A stretch of 57,627 nucleotides of DNA from an uncultured Christensenella sp. (lineage in GTDB: Bacteria > Bacillota > Clostridia > Christensenellales > Borkfalkiaceae): contig CAJUEV010000009.1 in the NCBI GenBank assembly GCA_910585785.1, forward strand, positions 1 through 57,627, given 5' to 3'. The notes under the pieces are model-generated. The model worked only from the letters and a program-made list of their open reading frames with translations, had not been told where the DNA came from and did not search any database. The translations under genes and the position numbers were made by a program. Each line of letters opens with the position of its first letter. Position 1 is the stretch's first letter. Shown in pieces: positions 48,028 through 56,380 of this stretch.

Positions 48028-49188
48028 TCAGATTGCCCAGTTTTTGGCGTTCTGCTTCAAATAATCCACATAGCCGGCCTTTTCAACGCTTTCAACCGAA
48101 ACAACGTTTACTGTATCGATAAGCACGCCGTCTTTATAAACTTCAACAGAACCCACAACCTGTTCGGGCGCGACCGGCGCTTTTACATTGAAATCGTTTA
48201 CTTTATGAGTTATTTCCGGCGATTTGTCGGCTGCGGAAAACACATAACTGTTTCTTTCCGGTCTTACCTGAAAACTGTCCTTTTTGCCGCCGCGGACTGT
48301 AAACTCGTCGTTAAGCGTTACGTCTTTATCAAGGACAATTTTATTTTGATAATTCGCAAAACCGTAATCAAACATTTTTATGGTAGAATCAAATCTTTCA
48401 TTGCTTGAAGCGGCGCCCAAAACAGCAGAAATAAGTCTTAAATTATTTTTCTTTGCGGTTGCCGCAAGGCAAAAACCCGCCTCGTTGGTAAACCCCGTTT
48501 TACCGCCGTCGCAGAAAGAATAATTGCGGATAAGCTTATTAGTATTCGTCATAGAAGTCGTTCTGTTATCGGGGTGAACAAAGTCTTCAAGCCAAACTTT
48601 ACTGTAATTGTAGTACTCTTCGTGCTTTAAAAGATTTGCAAACATCTTTGCAACGTCCCTTGCGCAAGAATACTGAGTTTCGCGCGGCAGTCCCGTACAG
48701 TTTGCAAACAAGGTGTCCGTGCAGCCCAACTCTTTGGCTTTTGAATTCATTCTGGAAACAAATTCTTCTTCTCCGCCGCAGACTTTTTCCGAAAGAGCGA
48801 CGCAGCTGTCGTTTGCGGAACATACTACTATGCTTTTTATCAATTGGTCCACAGAATACTCGCATTTGCTGTCCAGATAAACCTGCGAGCCGCCCATACT
48901 CATTGCGTTTTTGCTTACAGAAACTTTGTCCTCCAAACTCAGTTTACCTTCGGAAACAGAGTCCAAAACAAGCGTCAACGTCATAACTTTGCATACACTT
49001 GCAATGGGCATACGCGACGTTTCGTTTTCGGCATAAATACATTCGCCCGAATTATAATCCATTAAATACGCCGATTTGCAACCTGCCGTCAAGCCTTTTG
49101 CAGTGCTTGTTTCATAAGTAAAGCCCGAAAGCGCCATACCGGAAGCGGTTACGCACAGCGATAATAAAACAGTACAAAACTTTTTCAT
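48028..49188 (-). CDS. dacF: D-alanyl-D-alanine carboxypeptidase, DacF type
   Basis: Second low-molecular-weight PBP of the window, 386 aa with a signal peptide (1-25 or so). Active-site motifs SVCK (64-67), SAN (124-126) and KTG (230-232); the C-terminal beta domain (about 290-375) is complete. Position behind the spoIIM-like gene resembles the Bacillus spoIIM-xerD-...-dacF region. No Shine-Dalgarno; a forespore-type promoter ends 5 bases before the ATG, as expected for the sigma-F-controlled dacF, and implies a leaderless message. Confidence 0.93.
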   Translation of the reverse strand: MKKFCTVLLSLCVTASGMALSGFTYETSTAKGLTAGCKSAYLMDYNSGECIYAENETSRMPIASVCKVMTLTLVLDSVSEGKLSLEDKVSVSKNAMSMGGSQVYLDSKCEYSVDQLIKSIVVCSANDSCVALSEKVCGGEEEFVSRMNSKAKELGCTDTLFANCTGLPRETQYSCARDVAKMFANLLKHEEYYNYSKVWLEDFVHPDNRTTSMTNTNKLIRNYSFCDGGKTGFTNEAGFCLAATAKKNNLRLISAVLGAASSNERFDSTIKMFDYGFANYQNKIVLDKDVTLNDEFTVRGGKKDSFQVRPERNSYVFSAADKSPEITHKVNDFNVKAPVAPEQVVGSVEVYKDGVLIDTVNVVSVESVEKAGYVDYLKQNAKNWAI

Positions 49189-49193
49189 ACTGG

Positions 49194-49222
49194 CAGTATG
49201 CGCAAAGGCAATATTTCTATAC
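49194..49222 (-). promoter_or_regulatory. Forespore (sigma F/G)-type promoter of dacF
   Basis: Minus strand GTATA (49218-49222), 17 bases, CATACTG (49194-49200), 5 bases, ATG. CATACTG and the CAGTATG that contains the start codon form a perfect 15-base palindrome with one central base. The 10-mer GCGCATACTG also fits the sigma-F -10 pattern GGnnAnAnTR in 9 of 10 positions. Confidence 0.62.
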
Positions 49223-49759
49223 GATTATTATGACAACCCTGAAAATAACGTTTTCCAGAAGCAAAATTATAATCAAATCGACAAGCGCAACAGCCGCAGG
49301 TATAAATAAGCAATATCTTTTATCGCATTTTGGGCAAAACTCGCCGCAAGCATAGCACAATACAAGAGAAATAAGCGTTGCGGGGATAAATACAAAAATT
49401 ACCGTAACCACACCGCTGAACGCTCCGACGGAAATTATTAGCACGGTGTAAATACCAAAAAATATCCCTCTTAAAAATACAAATACAAGGCTTACGTACT
49501 TAAATTTGGTAAAGTACCCTATTAAAAAAAATATATAAAAGTATAGCAAGTCGCCTAAAAAATGAGGAAAAACTATTTGCGCGTTTTTAAAATTGAACAC
49601 ATTATAAACGTATTCGTCAGCCAAATTTCGCAGATAATAGTTATAATTTACAAATCTGCATAGTACTATGCCACATATAATTGAGCAACTAAGCGCAATA
49701 ATGAACGCAAGGGCGTACCTTTTGTCCCATTTTTCTCCGCAAAAAGACAAATTTCTCAT
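49217..49759 (-). CDS. SpoIIM-like integral membrane protein
   Basis: 180 aa with about five hydrophobic segments and a short Cys-rich loop (CPKCDKRYC, 142-150). Length, topology and the basic N-terminus (KWDKRYALAF) resemble SpoIIM, part of the SpoIIDMP septal peptidoglycan machine that drives engulfment. The neighbours spoIVB and dacF support a sporulation role. It starts 27 bases after spoIVB. The ATG lies in the stem of a 13-bp inverted repeat and 7 bases behind a sigma-E-like -10 element; there is no Shine-Dalgarno. The family assignment is moderately sure. Confidence 0.6.
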   Translation of the reverse strand: MRNLSFCGEKWDKRYALAFIIALSCSIICGIVLCRFVNYNYYLRNLADEYVYNVFNFKNAQIVFPHFLGDLLYFYIFFLIGYFTKFKYVSLVFVFLRGIFFGIYTVLIISVGAFSGVVTVIFVFIPATLISLVLCYACGEFCPKCDKRYCLFIPAAVALVDLIIILLLENVIFRVVIIIV

Positions 49760-49780
49760 ATATACAAATATATGAGAAAT
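49751..49780. repeat. 13-bp inverted repeat over the spoIIM start codon
   Basis: ATTTCTCATATAT and ATATATGAGAAAT are exact inverted copies separated by 4 bases. The right arm on the minus strand contains the ATG. If present in an mRNA read through from spoIVB, the hairpin would bury the start codon; a transcript starting at the sigma-E-like promoter would lack the 5' arm. Confidence 0.7.
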
Positions 49781-49795
49781 TTAAAATTAATATGA
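49767..49795 (-). promoter_or_regulatory. Mother-cell (sigma E)-type promoter of spoIIM
   Basis: Minus strand TCATATT (49789-49795), 14 bases, CATATATT (49767-49774). This matches the sigma-E consensus KMATATT-N14-CATACAnT in 7 of 7 and 7 of 8 positions. Bacillus spoIIM is a sigma-E gene. The -35 box overlaps the spoIVB stop codon. The -10 box is 7 bases before the ATG, so the transcript would begin at the start codon. Confidence 0.5.
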
Positions 49796-50821
49796 ACTAA
49801 GCATATTGTCTATCGCTATACCGTAGCCCCTTGTAGGGTCGTTAACAAATACGTGGGTGACTGCGCCAATAAGTTTTCCGTTCTGAACTATGGGACTTCC
49901 GCTCATTCCCTGTACTATTCCGCCCGTCTTTTCAATCAGACGTTTATCTTCTATTTTTATCACAAAATTTCTGTTGTCTTTGTTGTTTTTATCTACTTTT
50001 ACAATAGATATTTCATACCTCTCCGGTTCCTTTCCGTAAACGGTGGAATAAATGTGCGCAGTACCTACGCAAACGTCGTCAACCGAGCCTTTGCTTACCT
50101 TGATAAGTCTTGAACAGTTAAAATCCTTTGAAAGTTCGCCGAATACCCCGCAAGAGCAATTCAATTTTGCATTACCCAAAACGTTTCCGCTTTCAAAAGC
50201 GCCGCGAAGTTCGCCCGGCGTTCCGCGCACTCCTCTTTTCACGTCGTAAATAAGCGAACCGAACACCGTGCCGCCGTTTATACCTACAAGTTTACCGTCC
50301 ATATTTGTTACGGGATGCCCGAGCGAGGCAAATTTGCCTTCTTCTTTATCAATGTACGTCACAGTACCTATACCGCTGATACTGTCCTTGACAAGTACGC
50401 CAAGCTTTTTTTCGCCCGTATTCGCCTCTTTTGCGGGGACAACGTCAACGTTGAAGTTTTCGCCGCCGCGTATAACCGTAAGCTCGTATTTTTTATACTC
50501 GCGGGCTATAAGCGAGTTTATATCGGAAGACTTATTTACTTCTTCGCCGTTTATTTTATCGATTATATCGCCCGTCTTCAACCCCGCGTTTCTTGCCGGC
50601 GAAATCATTCCGCAGTCCGTAACAACGTCGCATAGACCTACCACTTCAACGGTAGTCGTACTCAACACAAAACCTGCGGGAAAGCCGCCCAAATAAAGAG
50701 AATTCGCATCCGCCGCCGCGCTTAGCGTGGAAAACCCTGCCGAAATCGCGCACAAAAGCACCGCGACAAATAAAAACGATATCTGTTTAAAAGTCTTTAA
50801 AATATTTTTTCCGTAAAGCAT
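49787..50821 (-). CDS. spoIVB: SpoIVB serine peptidase
   Basis: Secreted from the forespore to trigger pro-sigma-K processing. 344 aa from ATG 50821: an N-terminal membrane anchor (about residues 10-35 of this form), a PDZ domain (about 65-130) and the S55 peptidase domain with SLGHPV (His) and QGMSGSP (Ser). All key parts are intact. The longer TTG frame starts inside the tail of the recN terminator and is rejected. No Shine-Dalgarno precedes the ATG; a forespore-type promoter does. In most relatives spo0A follows directly; here a spoIIM-like gene does. Confidence 0.93.
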   Translation of the reverse strand: MLYGKNILKTFKQISFLFVAVLLCAISAGFSTLSAAADANSLYLGGFPAGFVLSTTTVEVVGLCDVVTDCGMISPARNAGLKTGDIIDKINGEEVNKSSDINSLIAREYKKYELTVIRGGENFNVDVVPAKEANTGEKKLGVLVKDSISGIGTVTYIDKEEGKFASLGHPVTNMDGKLVGINGGTVFGSLIYDVKRGVRGTPGELRGAFESGNVLGNAKLNCSCGVFGELSKDFNCSRLIKVSKGSVDDVCVGTAHIYSTVYGKEPERYEISIVKVDKNNKDNRNFVIKIEDKRLIEKTGGIVQGMSGSPIVQNGKLIGAVTHVFVNDPTRGYGIAIDNMLSSY

Positions 50822-50826
50822 AACAG

Positions 50827-50855
50827 TATTGTGTGCAAACAATTTTTCTATATAC
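50827..50855 (-). promoter_or_regulatory. Forespore (sigma F/G)-type promoter of spoIVB
   Basis: Minus strand GTATA (50851-50855), 17 bases, CACAATA (50827-50833), 5 bases, ATG. Bacillus spoIVB is read by sigma F and sigma G. It stands directly behind the recN terminator, confirming a separate transcript. Confidence 0.6.
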
Positions 50856-50881
50856 AAAAAAACGGCGGAAAAAATCCGCCG
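50855..50881 (-). terminator. Terminator of the nadK-argR-recN unit
   Basis: CGGCGGA and TCCGCCG pair around AAAAA/TTTTT, followed by seven T on the minus strand, 18 bases after the recN stop. Confidence 0.88.
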
Positions 50882-50899
50882 CCGTTTTAGTCTGCATTT

Positions 50900-52579
50900 T
50901 TAATTTTTATACTGCGCTATAAGTTCTTTTGCGTGAATTTTTGCCGCCTCTGAATTTACGCTGCCCGTAAGACGAATAATCTCGTTTATCTTGCTTTCTT
51001 CATCAAGACGTTTAACTTTCGTAACGGTCTTATCACCGCTATTTTCCTTATATATAAGAAACTGCGCACCACTCGCAGCACACACCTGCGGAAGATGCGA
51101 AACCGCCAGAATTTGAGTATTTTCAGCAATACGTACAAATTTTTCGGCAACGGCGTTGGCTGTGTAACCGCTTATACCAGCGTCAATTTCGTCGAATATG
51201 TACGTGGAAATGCCGTTTACGTCCTTTAAAACAGTTTTAACGGCAAGCATAAATCGCGACATTTCGCCGCCGCTTATAACCTTATTCAACGGCTTTAACG
51301 GCTCGCCCTTATTTGCCGAAAACATAAAACTAATATTGTCGGAACCGTTTAAGGATTGTAAGTTTGCGGTTTGTTCATCATACTCGGCAAATTTTACCGA
51401 AAACTGCGCGTCGGGTATATTCAAAGTTTTAAGTTGCGCGGTAACATCATTACAAAACTTGTCCGAAGCAAACTTTCTTTTATTTGTCAATTTTTTACAT
51501 AGCGCATAAATTTTTTCGTCGCATTCTGAAATTTGTTTGTTGTATTTTTCTACCGCGTTTGCGCCGTCGGACAACAAATCGAATTGCGCGCGGGAGTCTT
51601 CCAAAAAGTTTAAAATTTCTTTTTCGTCCGCGCCGTACTTTTTGCGTAAATTTTTTATAAGCGTAATTCTTTCGTCTATTTCTTCCGCTTCTCTGCCGTC
51701 AAAAGTCAATTCGTCGGCATAATCCGTCAAAGTTTCGCAAATATCTGAAATTTCGGCGTATACTTCCTCCAAACGTTCTTCCATTTTAGCGTAATTGTCG
51801 CTTAATGAAGAAATTCCGGTTATCGCGCGTTGGGCGGTAGAAAGGCAATCCAACGCCCCGCCGTCGTCGTTTAAAGCCGAAACGCCGCCGCTTATAGAAG
51901 ATAAAATCTTTTCGGTATTGGCTATAATATTGCGACGGGTCTTCAACTCGTCAAATTCGCCTTCCTTCAAATCCGCATTTTCAATTTCTTTTATCTGATA
52001 TTCAAGCAAATCCAACTTACGCTCGCGCTCCGCTCCGTCGCCTCCGAGTTCCGCTATCTTTGCCTTTAAACCGCGTTTATTTTTTATCAAGTCGGCAAGC
52101 TCGCTCTTTATGACGCCGACGTCTTCGCCGCAAATTCCGTCGACAACGTTCAATTGATTGTCTTCGCTAAGCAGAAAAAAATGCTCGCTTTGTCCGTGCA
52201 CGTCTACAAGATGCAAAGTCACCGCTTTAAGCATCGCCGCGGTTACCGAAACGCCGTTAATTTTGATACTTCCTTTACCGTCTAAACTGAATTTTCTTGT
52301 AATCGAAATCAAGCCGTCGGACTCTATATCAAATTCTTCAAGTTTTTTTACCGCTTCGGAATTTTCGTCAACGCAAAATTCGGCGCGCACAATCGCTTCC
52401 TGCTCGCCGTATCTAATCATTGTTTTATCCGCTTTCGAGCCCAAAACAAAGTTAATCGAGTCCAAAATAACAGACTTTCCCGAGCCGGTTTCACCAGATA
52501 AAACGTTAAGTTTTCCGTCGAATTCTATTTCCGCTTCGGAAATAAGCGCGACGTTTTTGATAAACAATTTTTGTAACAT
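50900..52579 (-). CDS. recN: DNA repair protein RecN
   Basis: SMC-like ATPase that gathers DNA ends in double-strand break repair. 559 aa: Walker A GETGSGKS (29-36), a coiled-coil region (about 155-370) and the C-terminal signature VISGGEMSRFMLA with Walker B YIFDEIDAG. Its ATG overlaps the argR stop by one base. The argR-recN-spoIVB order is a conserved Firmicutes block. Confidence 0.97.
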   Translation of the reverse strand: MLQKLFIKNVALISEAEIEFDGKLNVLSGETGSGKSVILDSINFVLGSKADKTMIRYGEQEAIVRAEFCVDENSEAVKKLEEFDIESDGLISITRKFSLDGKGSIKINGVSVTAAMLKAVTLHLVDVHGQSEHFFLLSEDNQLNVVDGICGEDVGVIKSELADLIKNKRGLKAKIAELGGDGAERERKLDLLEYQIKEIENADLKEGEFDELKTRRNIIANTEKILSSISGGVSALNDDGGALDCLSTAQRAITGISSLSDNYAKMEERLEEVYAEISDICETLTDYADELTFDGREAEEIDERITLIKNLRKKYGADEKEILNFLEDSRAQFDLLSDGANAVEKYNKQISECDEKIYALCKKLTNKRKFASDKFCNDVTAQLKTLNIPDAQFSVKFAEYDEQTANLQSLNGSDNISFMFSANKGEPLKPLNKVISGGEMSRFMLAVKTVLKDVNGISTYIFDEIDAGISGYTANAVAEKFVRIAENTQILAVSHLPQVCAASGAQFLIYKENSGDKTVTKVKRLDEESKINEIIRLTGSVNSEAAKIHAKELIAQYKN

Positions 52580-53028
52580 CAGCTTAAATATTCTTGAAGA
52601 TGAGCCACTACCTGGGGAGTGTTTTCGTTTTTATCCACAACAATCAGCAACGTATCGTCACCGGCAACGCTTCCGATAATTTCGTTAATTTTAAGCGAAT
52701 CGACAAATACTCCCACGGTAGAGCCGTTTCCGCGCAACGTCTTTACGAGAATAAGATTGTTTGACGAATTGATGGAAAGCACGCACCCCTTATACAGGCT
52801 GGTCATTCTGTCGTTTATGCCATCGTCGACGTCCAAACTTGCGTATTTATACTTTTTCTGCATACCCGCTATTTTATAAAGTTTAAGTTCCTTTACGTCG
52901 CGGGAAATGGTTGCCTGCGTCACCTTGAAATTAACTTTGTTCAGTTCTTCGCAAAGCTCTTCCTGAGTGTCTATCTCCTTATTTGCGATAATTTCAAGAA
53001 TTTTTTGCTGTCTTTTCGTTCTTTGCAT
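52579..53028 (-). CDS. argR: Arginine repressor
   Basis: Hexameric, arginine-binding regulator. 149 aa: an N-terminal winged helix (QRTKRQQKILEIIANKEI...TQATISRDVKEL, 1-50) and a C-terminal oligomerisation/arginine domain with GSVAGDDTLLIV. ATG 53028 shares its A with the nadK stop (TAATG) and has TGGAG 6 bases upstream; the longer frame is not needed. No arginine genes are in the window. Confidence 0.96.
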   Translation of the reverse strand: MQRTKRQQKILEIIANKEIDTQEELCEELNKVNFKVTQATISRDVKELKLYKIAGMQKKYKYASLDVDDGINDRMTSLYKGCVLSINSSNNLILVKTLRGNGSTVGVFVDSLKINEIIGSVAGDDTLLIVVDKNENTPQVVAHLQEYLS

Positions 53029-53840
53029 TACATACTCCATTTATTTAATTTTATAAGTAATTTGTTAAAAAAATTTTTGTCGTTTTCAGTTATAAAATCG
53101 GCGGTAAAATCCGATTTTTTTACAGTGACGGTATCGCCCGAATTAATTTTGTCCACCGTCCTGCCGTCCACAATCAGCACAAGCGGCTTGCGCGAATTAA
53201 CCGCGCGAATCGTAACGGAGGAACCGTCGCCGTACACTACGGGACGCGAATGAAGCGAGTGTGCGCAAACAGGCGTCATAATAAAGGCGTTTACATCCGG
53301 CGCAAGCACCGACCCTCCCGCCGCAAGCGAATATGCGGTAGAGCCCGTCGGCGTGCTGATAATTATTCCGTCAGATGAAAAATTATCAACCGTAGCCCCG
53401 TCTATTTCAGCACACAAACTCACGGTGTTGCAAAAATCGTCGCCGCCCGTATTTCTTTGTATTACCATATCGTTCAAGGCTTCGTACTTTTTGCCGCAAA
53501 AACTTACTTCAAGCATACTTCTGCGCTGAATTTTATATTTTCCGCCGCAAACCAAATCAACCGCGTTTTTCAGTTTATCGGGCTCAAACTCCGCCAAAAA
53601 ACCCAGATGACCGTAATTTACTCCTATAATTTTGATTTTTTTGCGCGCGCAAGCCGAAGCAGTCTGCAAAATAGTGCCGTCACCGCCCAAAACAAACAGT
53701 ACATCAATTCCTTCCGCTGCCTCTATGTTTTCAACAACGACAGGTTGCACGCCCTTTGAAGCAAGTATCGACGTAAGGTTTTCAACGTAAACTTTATTGT
53801 ATTCAAAATGATTTTTATTGAAATAAATTCCAGCTTCCAT
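53028..53840 (-). CDS. nadK: NAD kinase
   Basis: Phosphorylates NAD to NADP. 270 aa from ATG 53840. GGDGT (about 52-56) is the phosphate-binding loop, and NYGHLGFLAE and STPTGSTAYSLAAGG are the NAD-binding blocks. The longer frame would start inside the promoter spacer. With the -10 box only 9 bases before the ATG, the message has a leader of about 2 bases, so nadK looks leaderless. Start of the nadK-argR-recN unit. Confidence 0.95.
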   Translation of the reverse strand: MEAGIYFNKNHFEYNKVYVENLTSILASKGVQPVVVENIEAAEGIDVLFVLGGDGTILQTASACARKKIKIIGVNYGHLGFLAEFEPDKLKNAVDLVCGGKYKIQRRSMLEVSFCGKKYEALNDMVIQRNTGGDDFCNTVSLCAEIDGATVDNFSSDGIIISTPTGSTAYSLAAGGSVLAPDVNAFIMTPVCAHSLHSRPVVYGDGSSVTIRAVNSRKPLVLIVDGRTVDKINSGDTVTVKKSDFTADFITENDKNFFNKLLIKLNKWSM

Positions 53841-53849
53841 TCCACATTT

Positions 53850-53878
53850 ATTATATAACACCGTATACAATTATGCAA
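53850..53878 (-). promoter_or_regulatory. Vegetative promoter of nadK-argR-recN
   Basis: Minus strand TTGCAT, 17 bases, TATAAT, 9 bases from the nadK ATG. It separates nadK from the OLE-oapA-dxs-tlyA unit, together with the terminator next to it. Confidence 0.7.
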
Positions 53879-53912
53879 ACAAAAAAAGCGCAAATTTATA
53901 ATTTTACGCTTT
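53877..53912 (-). terminator. Terminator of the OLE-oapA-dxs-tlyA unit
   Basis: AAAGCG and CGCTTT with additional A/T pairs (TAAA...TTT) form a hairpin that includes the tlyA stop codon; seven T follow on the minus strand. Confidence 0.65.
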
Positions 53913-54654
53913 TTAACAAATTTTCAATTTTTTCATAATTACCGCCCTTTTCAAGCAATATAAGGTACTCGGTATTTTTGTCTTTAACTATCGGCGCGCT
54001 CGTAAACGCCTTGGGAGACAGACCGACGGAAACGGCAAAGTCGTAAATTTTTTTAATTATATTCAACCGCAGTTTGACGTCGCGAACAATGCCGTTTTTG
54101 CCTACTTTTCTGCTTTCACACTCAAATTGCGGCTTTATAAGCGCCACAACATACGCTCCGCTTCCCAGCGCGTTTGAAACTCCGCCCAAAATGTAGGTCA
54201 GCGAAATAAAACTTACGTCTATAACCGCGCCGTCAAGTTTTTCCGCAAACAAGTCCGCCGTCAAATTCCTCGCGTTGAAACCGTCGATTATAACTACTTT
54301 TTCTCGGTCTATATTTTCGCTTAGCTGGCTTATGCCCACGTCTATGCAATATACTTTTTTTGCGCCGTTTTGCAAAAGACAGTCGGTAAACCCGCCTGTG
54401 CTGGCGCCCACGTCGGCAAAAATTTTATCTTTTATATCAAGATTGAAATCTTTTACCGCCTTGGCAAGTTTAAATCCGCCGGCGGAAACATAGCTTTCTT
54501 CCGCCTGCAACAACTCTATTTTATCGCCGTCCTTTACCTCGTAAGAAGCGGAAGCAACTATTTTTCCATTTACAGAAACAAGCCCTTTTTCAATCGCCTG
54601 AGCGGCTTTATTGCGCGAGCCGTATTTGTCAGCCAAAAATTTATCTATTCTCAT
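53896..54654 (-). CDS. tlyA: TlyA-family rRNA methyltransferase
   Basis: FtsJ-like 2'-O-methyltransferase of 16S/23S rRNA; some members are haemolysins by name only. 252 aa from ATG 54654: S4 domain (MRIDKFLADKYGSRNKAAQAI) and a SAM-binding domain with DVGASTGGFTDCLLQ (about 82-96) and the catalytic Lys/Asp set. The longer frame lies inside dxs and is dropped; the true overlap with dxs is 14 bases. The dxs-tlyA pair is conserved in Firmicutes. Confidence 0.95.
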   Translation of the reverse strand: MRIDKFLADKYGSRNKAAQAIEKGLVSVNGKIVASASYEVKDGDKIELLQAEESYVSAGGFKLAKAVKDFNLDIKDKIFADVGASTGGFTDCLLQNGAKKVYCIDVGISQLSENIDREKVVIIDGFNARNLTADLFAEKLDGAVIDVSFISLTYILGGVSNALGSGAYVVALIKPQFECESRKVGKNGIVRDVKLRLNIIKKIYDFAVSVGLSPKAFTSAPIVKDKNTEYLILLEKGGNYEKIENLLKSVKL

Positions 54655-56380
54655 TTGATTTGATATAATCCACGATAGCCTGCGCGCTGACGCCGTATTC
54701 GCACATAAGTTCGCCCACGCCGCCGTGAGGAATAAACTTATCCGCATAAGCAAAATTTTTAACGATTTTTCTGTCCGTACTGAAATACGAGTTTATCAAC
54801 GAACCCAGCCCGCCGAAAAGCATATTGTCTTCAACAGTAATCAAATTGCTTTCTACCAGCCCGTCAAGCATACTACTGTCAAGCGGTTTTACAAAACGCG
54901 CGTTTATTACCGAAACGAAAATTTTATCTTCCGCAAGTTTTTCTGCGGCAGAAAGTGCAACTGTAACGGCGCGTTCGCCGCAAGCGATTATTGCATATTT
55001 CCCGCCGCAATCAAGCAATTTTTCCCACTTACCCAAATAAATTTCGCTATCCGCGCTATCAAATACTCTTTTGCCCTCTCTCGGATAACGTATAGCCAAA
55101 GGCGCGTTGAAATTTTCGCTGAATTCCAACATTTTTTCAAACTCGCGCACGTCTTTCGGCACGGAGACGGTTAAATTCGGAATCATACTCAAAAAAGACA
55201 AATCAAACACGCCCTGATGAGTTTCGCCGTCGGCACCTGAAATTCCCGCGCGGTCTATACAAAGAGTGACGGGCAAATTCTGTTCGCAAATATCCAACAC
55301 AATTTCGTCAAACGAGCGCTGCAAAAACGTAGAGTATACCGCATAATAAGGCTTTAACCCTTCCGCAGCCATAGAAGCGCAAAGAATAGTCGCGTGCTCC
55401 TCGCAAATCCCTACGTCTACCGAACGCTCGGGATACTGCGCAAAGAATTCGCCAAGCCCCAAAGCCGTAGTCATAGCTGCGGTAACGGCAACTATTTTAT
55501 TGTTTTTTTCGGCAAGGCGCGTAAGCGTTCTGCCCAAAACGGCAGAGTATTCTTCCGTTATCTTTTCGGATTTTTTAACCGAAATACCGTGCGTGGATTC
55601 GGGGTCGTCCTCGCAAAAGGCGTACCCTTTACCTTTTTTAGTCATCACGTGCAAAATCACCGACTCGTTTTTAAGCCTTGCCTTGACTTCGGTAAGTTTT
55701 TCAATCATTTTTTCAAGGTCGTTTCCGTCGTAAACTCCGTCGTAGGCGAAACCGAACCTTTCAAAAATTTTTGCGTGCTTTTCCTTTTTTTGTTTATGCG
55801 CAACGTCTTCGCTGAGTATTTCAAGATATTCGTGCATACTGCCCACGGTAGGGGAAATAGACATACCGTTATCGTTTAAAATCAACAACACGTTTGTGTT
55901 AAGCAGGCGCAAGCTGTTAAACGCCTCGTAGACAAGCCCGTTATTAAACGAACCGTCGCCGATTACGGAAATGACGGAAAAATCTTCTTTTTTTACGTCG
56001 CGCGCCTTTGCAATGCCCAGCGCGGCGGAAACAGCCGTTCCCGCGTGACCGGTATCGTAACAGTCAAAAGGGCTTTCCGAGCGTTTGGGAAAGCCTGATA
56101 AACCGCCTTTTTGCCTTAAAGTATAAAAGTCCCCGTATCTTCCGGACAGCAGTTTATGCGGGTAGCATTGATGCCCCACGTCAAAAACCACTTTGTCGAC
56201 AGGAAAATCGAAGACATAATGAAGCGCAACGGTAAGTTCAACTATACCGAGATTTGACGAAAGATGTCCGCCGTTTTTTAAAACGGTTGCGGTTATCGTT
56301 TCTCTGATTTCCTCGCAAAGAGCAAGCAACTCTTTCAAGGTCATACTTTTTATTTTAGCCTGAGTTATATTTTCAAGCAT
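54641..56380 (-). CDS. dxs: 1-deoxy-D-xylulose-5-phosphate synthase
   Basis: First enzyme of the non-mevalonate isoprenoid pathway, joining pyruvate and glyceraldehyde 3-phosphate with thiamine diphosphate. 579 aa, slightly shorter than the usual 620. HLSSNLG (about 39-45), VFDVGHQCYPHKLL, the ThDP/Mg motif GDGSFNNGLVYEA (about 141-153) and DRAGISGADGETHQG are present. Its start overlaps the oapA stop by one base, so both depend on the OLE transcript. Confidence 0.97.
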   Translation of the reverse strand: MLENITQAKIKSMTLKELLALCEEIRETITATVLKNGGHLSSNLGIVELTVALHYVFDFPVDKVVFDVGHQCYPHKLLSGRYGDFYTLRQKGGLSGFPKRSESPFDCYDTGHAGTAVSAALGIAKARDVKKEDFSVISVIGDGSFNNGLVYEAFNSLRLLNTNVLLILNDNGMSISPTVGSMHEYLEILSEDVAHKQKKEKHAKIFERFGFAYDGVYDGNDLEKMIEKLTEVKARLKNESVILHVMTKKGKGYAFCEDDPESTHGISVKKSEKITEEYSAVLGRTLTRLAEKNNKIVAVTAAMTTALGLGEFFAQYPERSVDVGICEEHATILCASMAAEGLKPYYAVYSTFLQRSFDEIVLDICEQNLPVTLCIDRAGISGADGETHQGVFDLSFLSMIPNLTVSVPKDVREFEKMLEFSENFNAPLAIRYPREGKRVFDSADSEIYLGKWEKLLDCGGKYAIIACGERAVTVALSAAEKLAEDKIFVSVINARFVKPLDSSMLDGLVESNLITVEDNMLFGGLGSLINSYFSTDRKIVKNFAYADKFIPHGGVGELMCEYGVSAQAIVDYIKSNENR

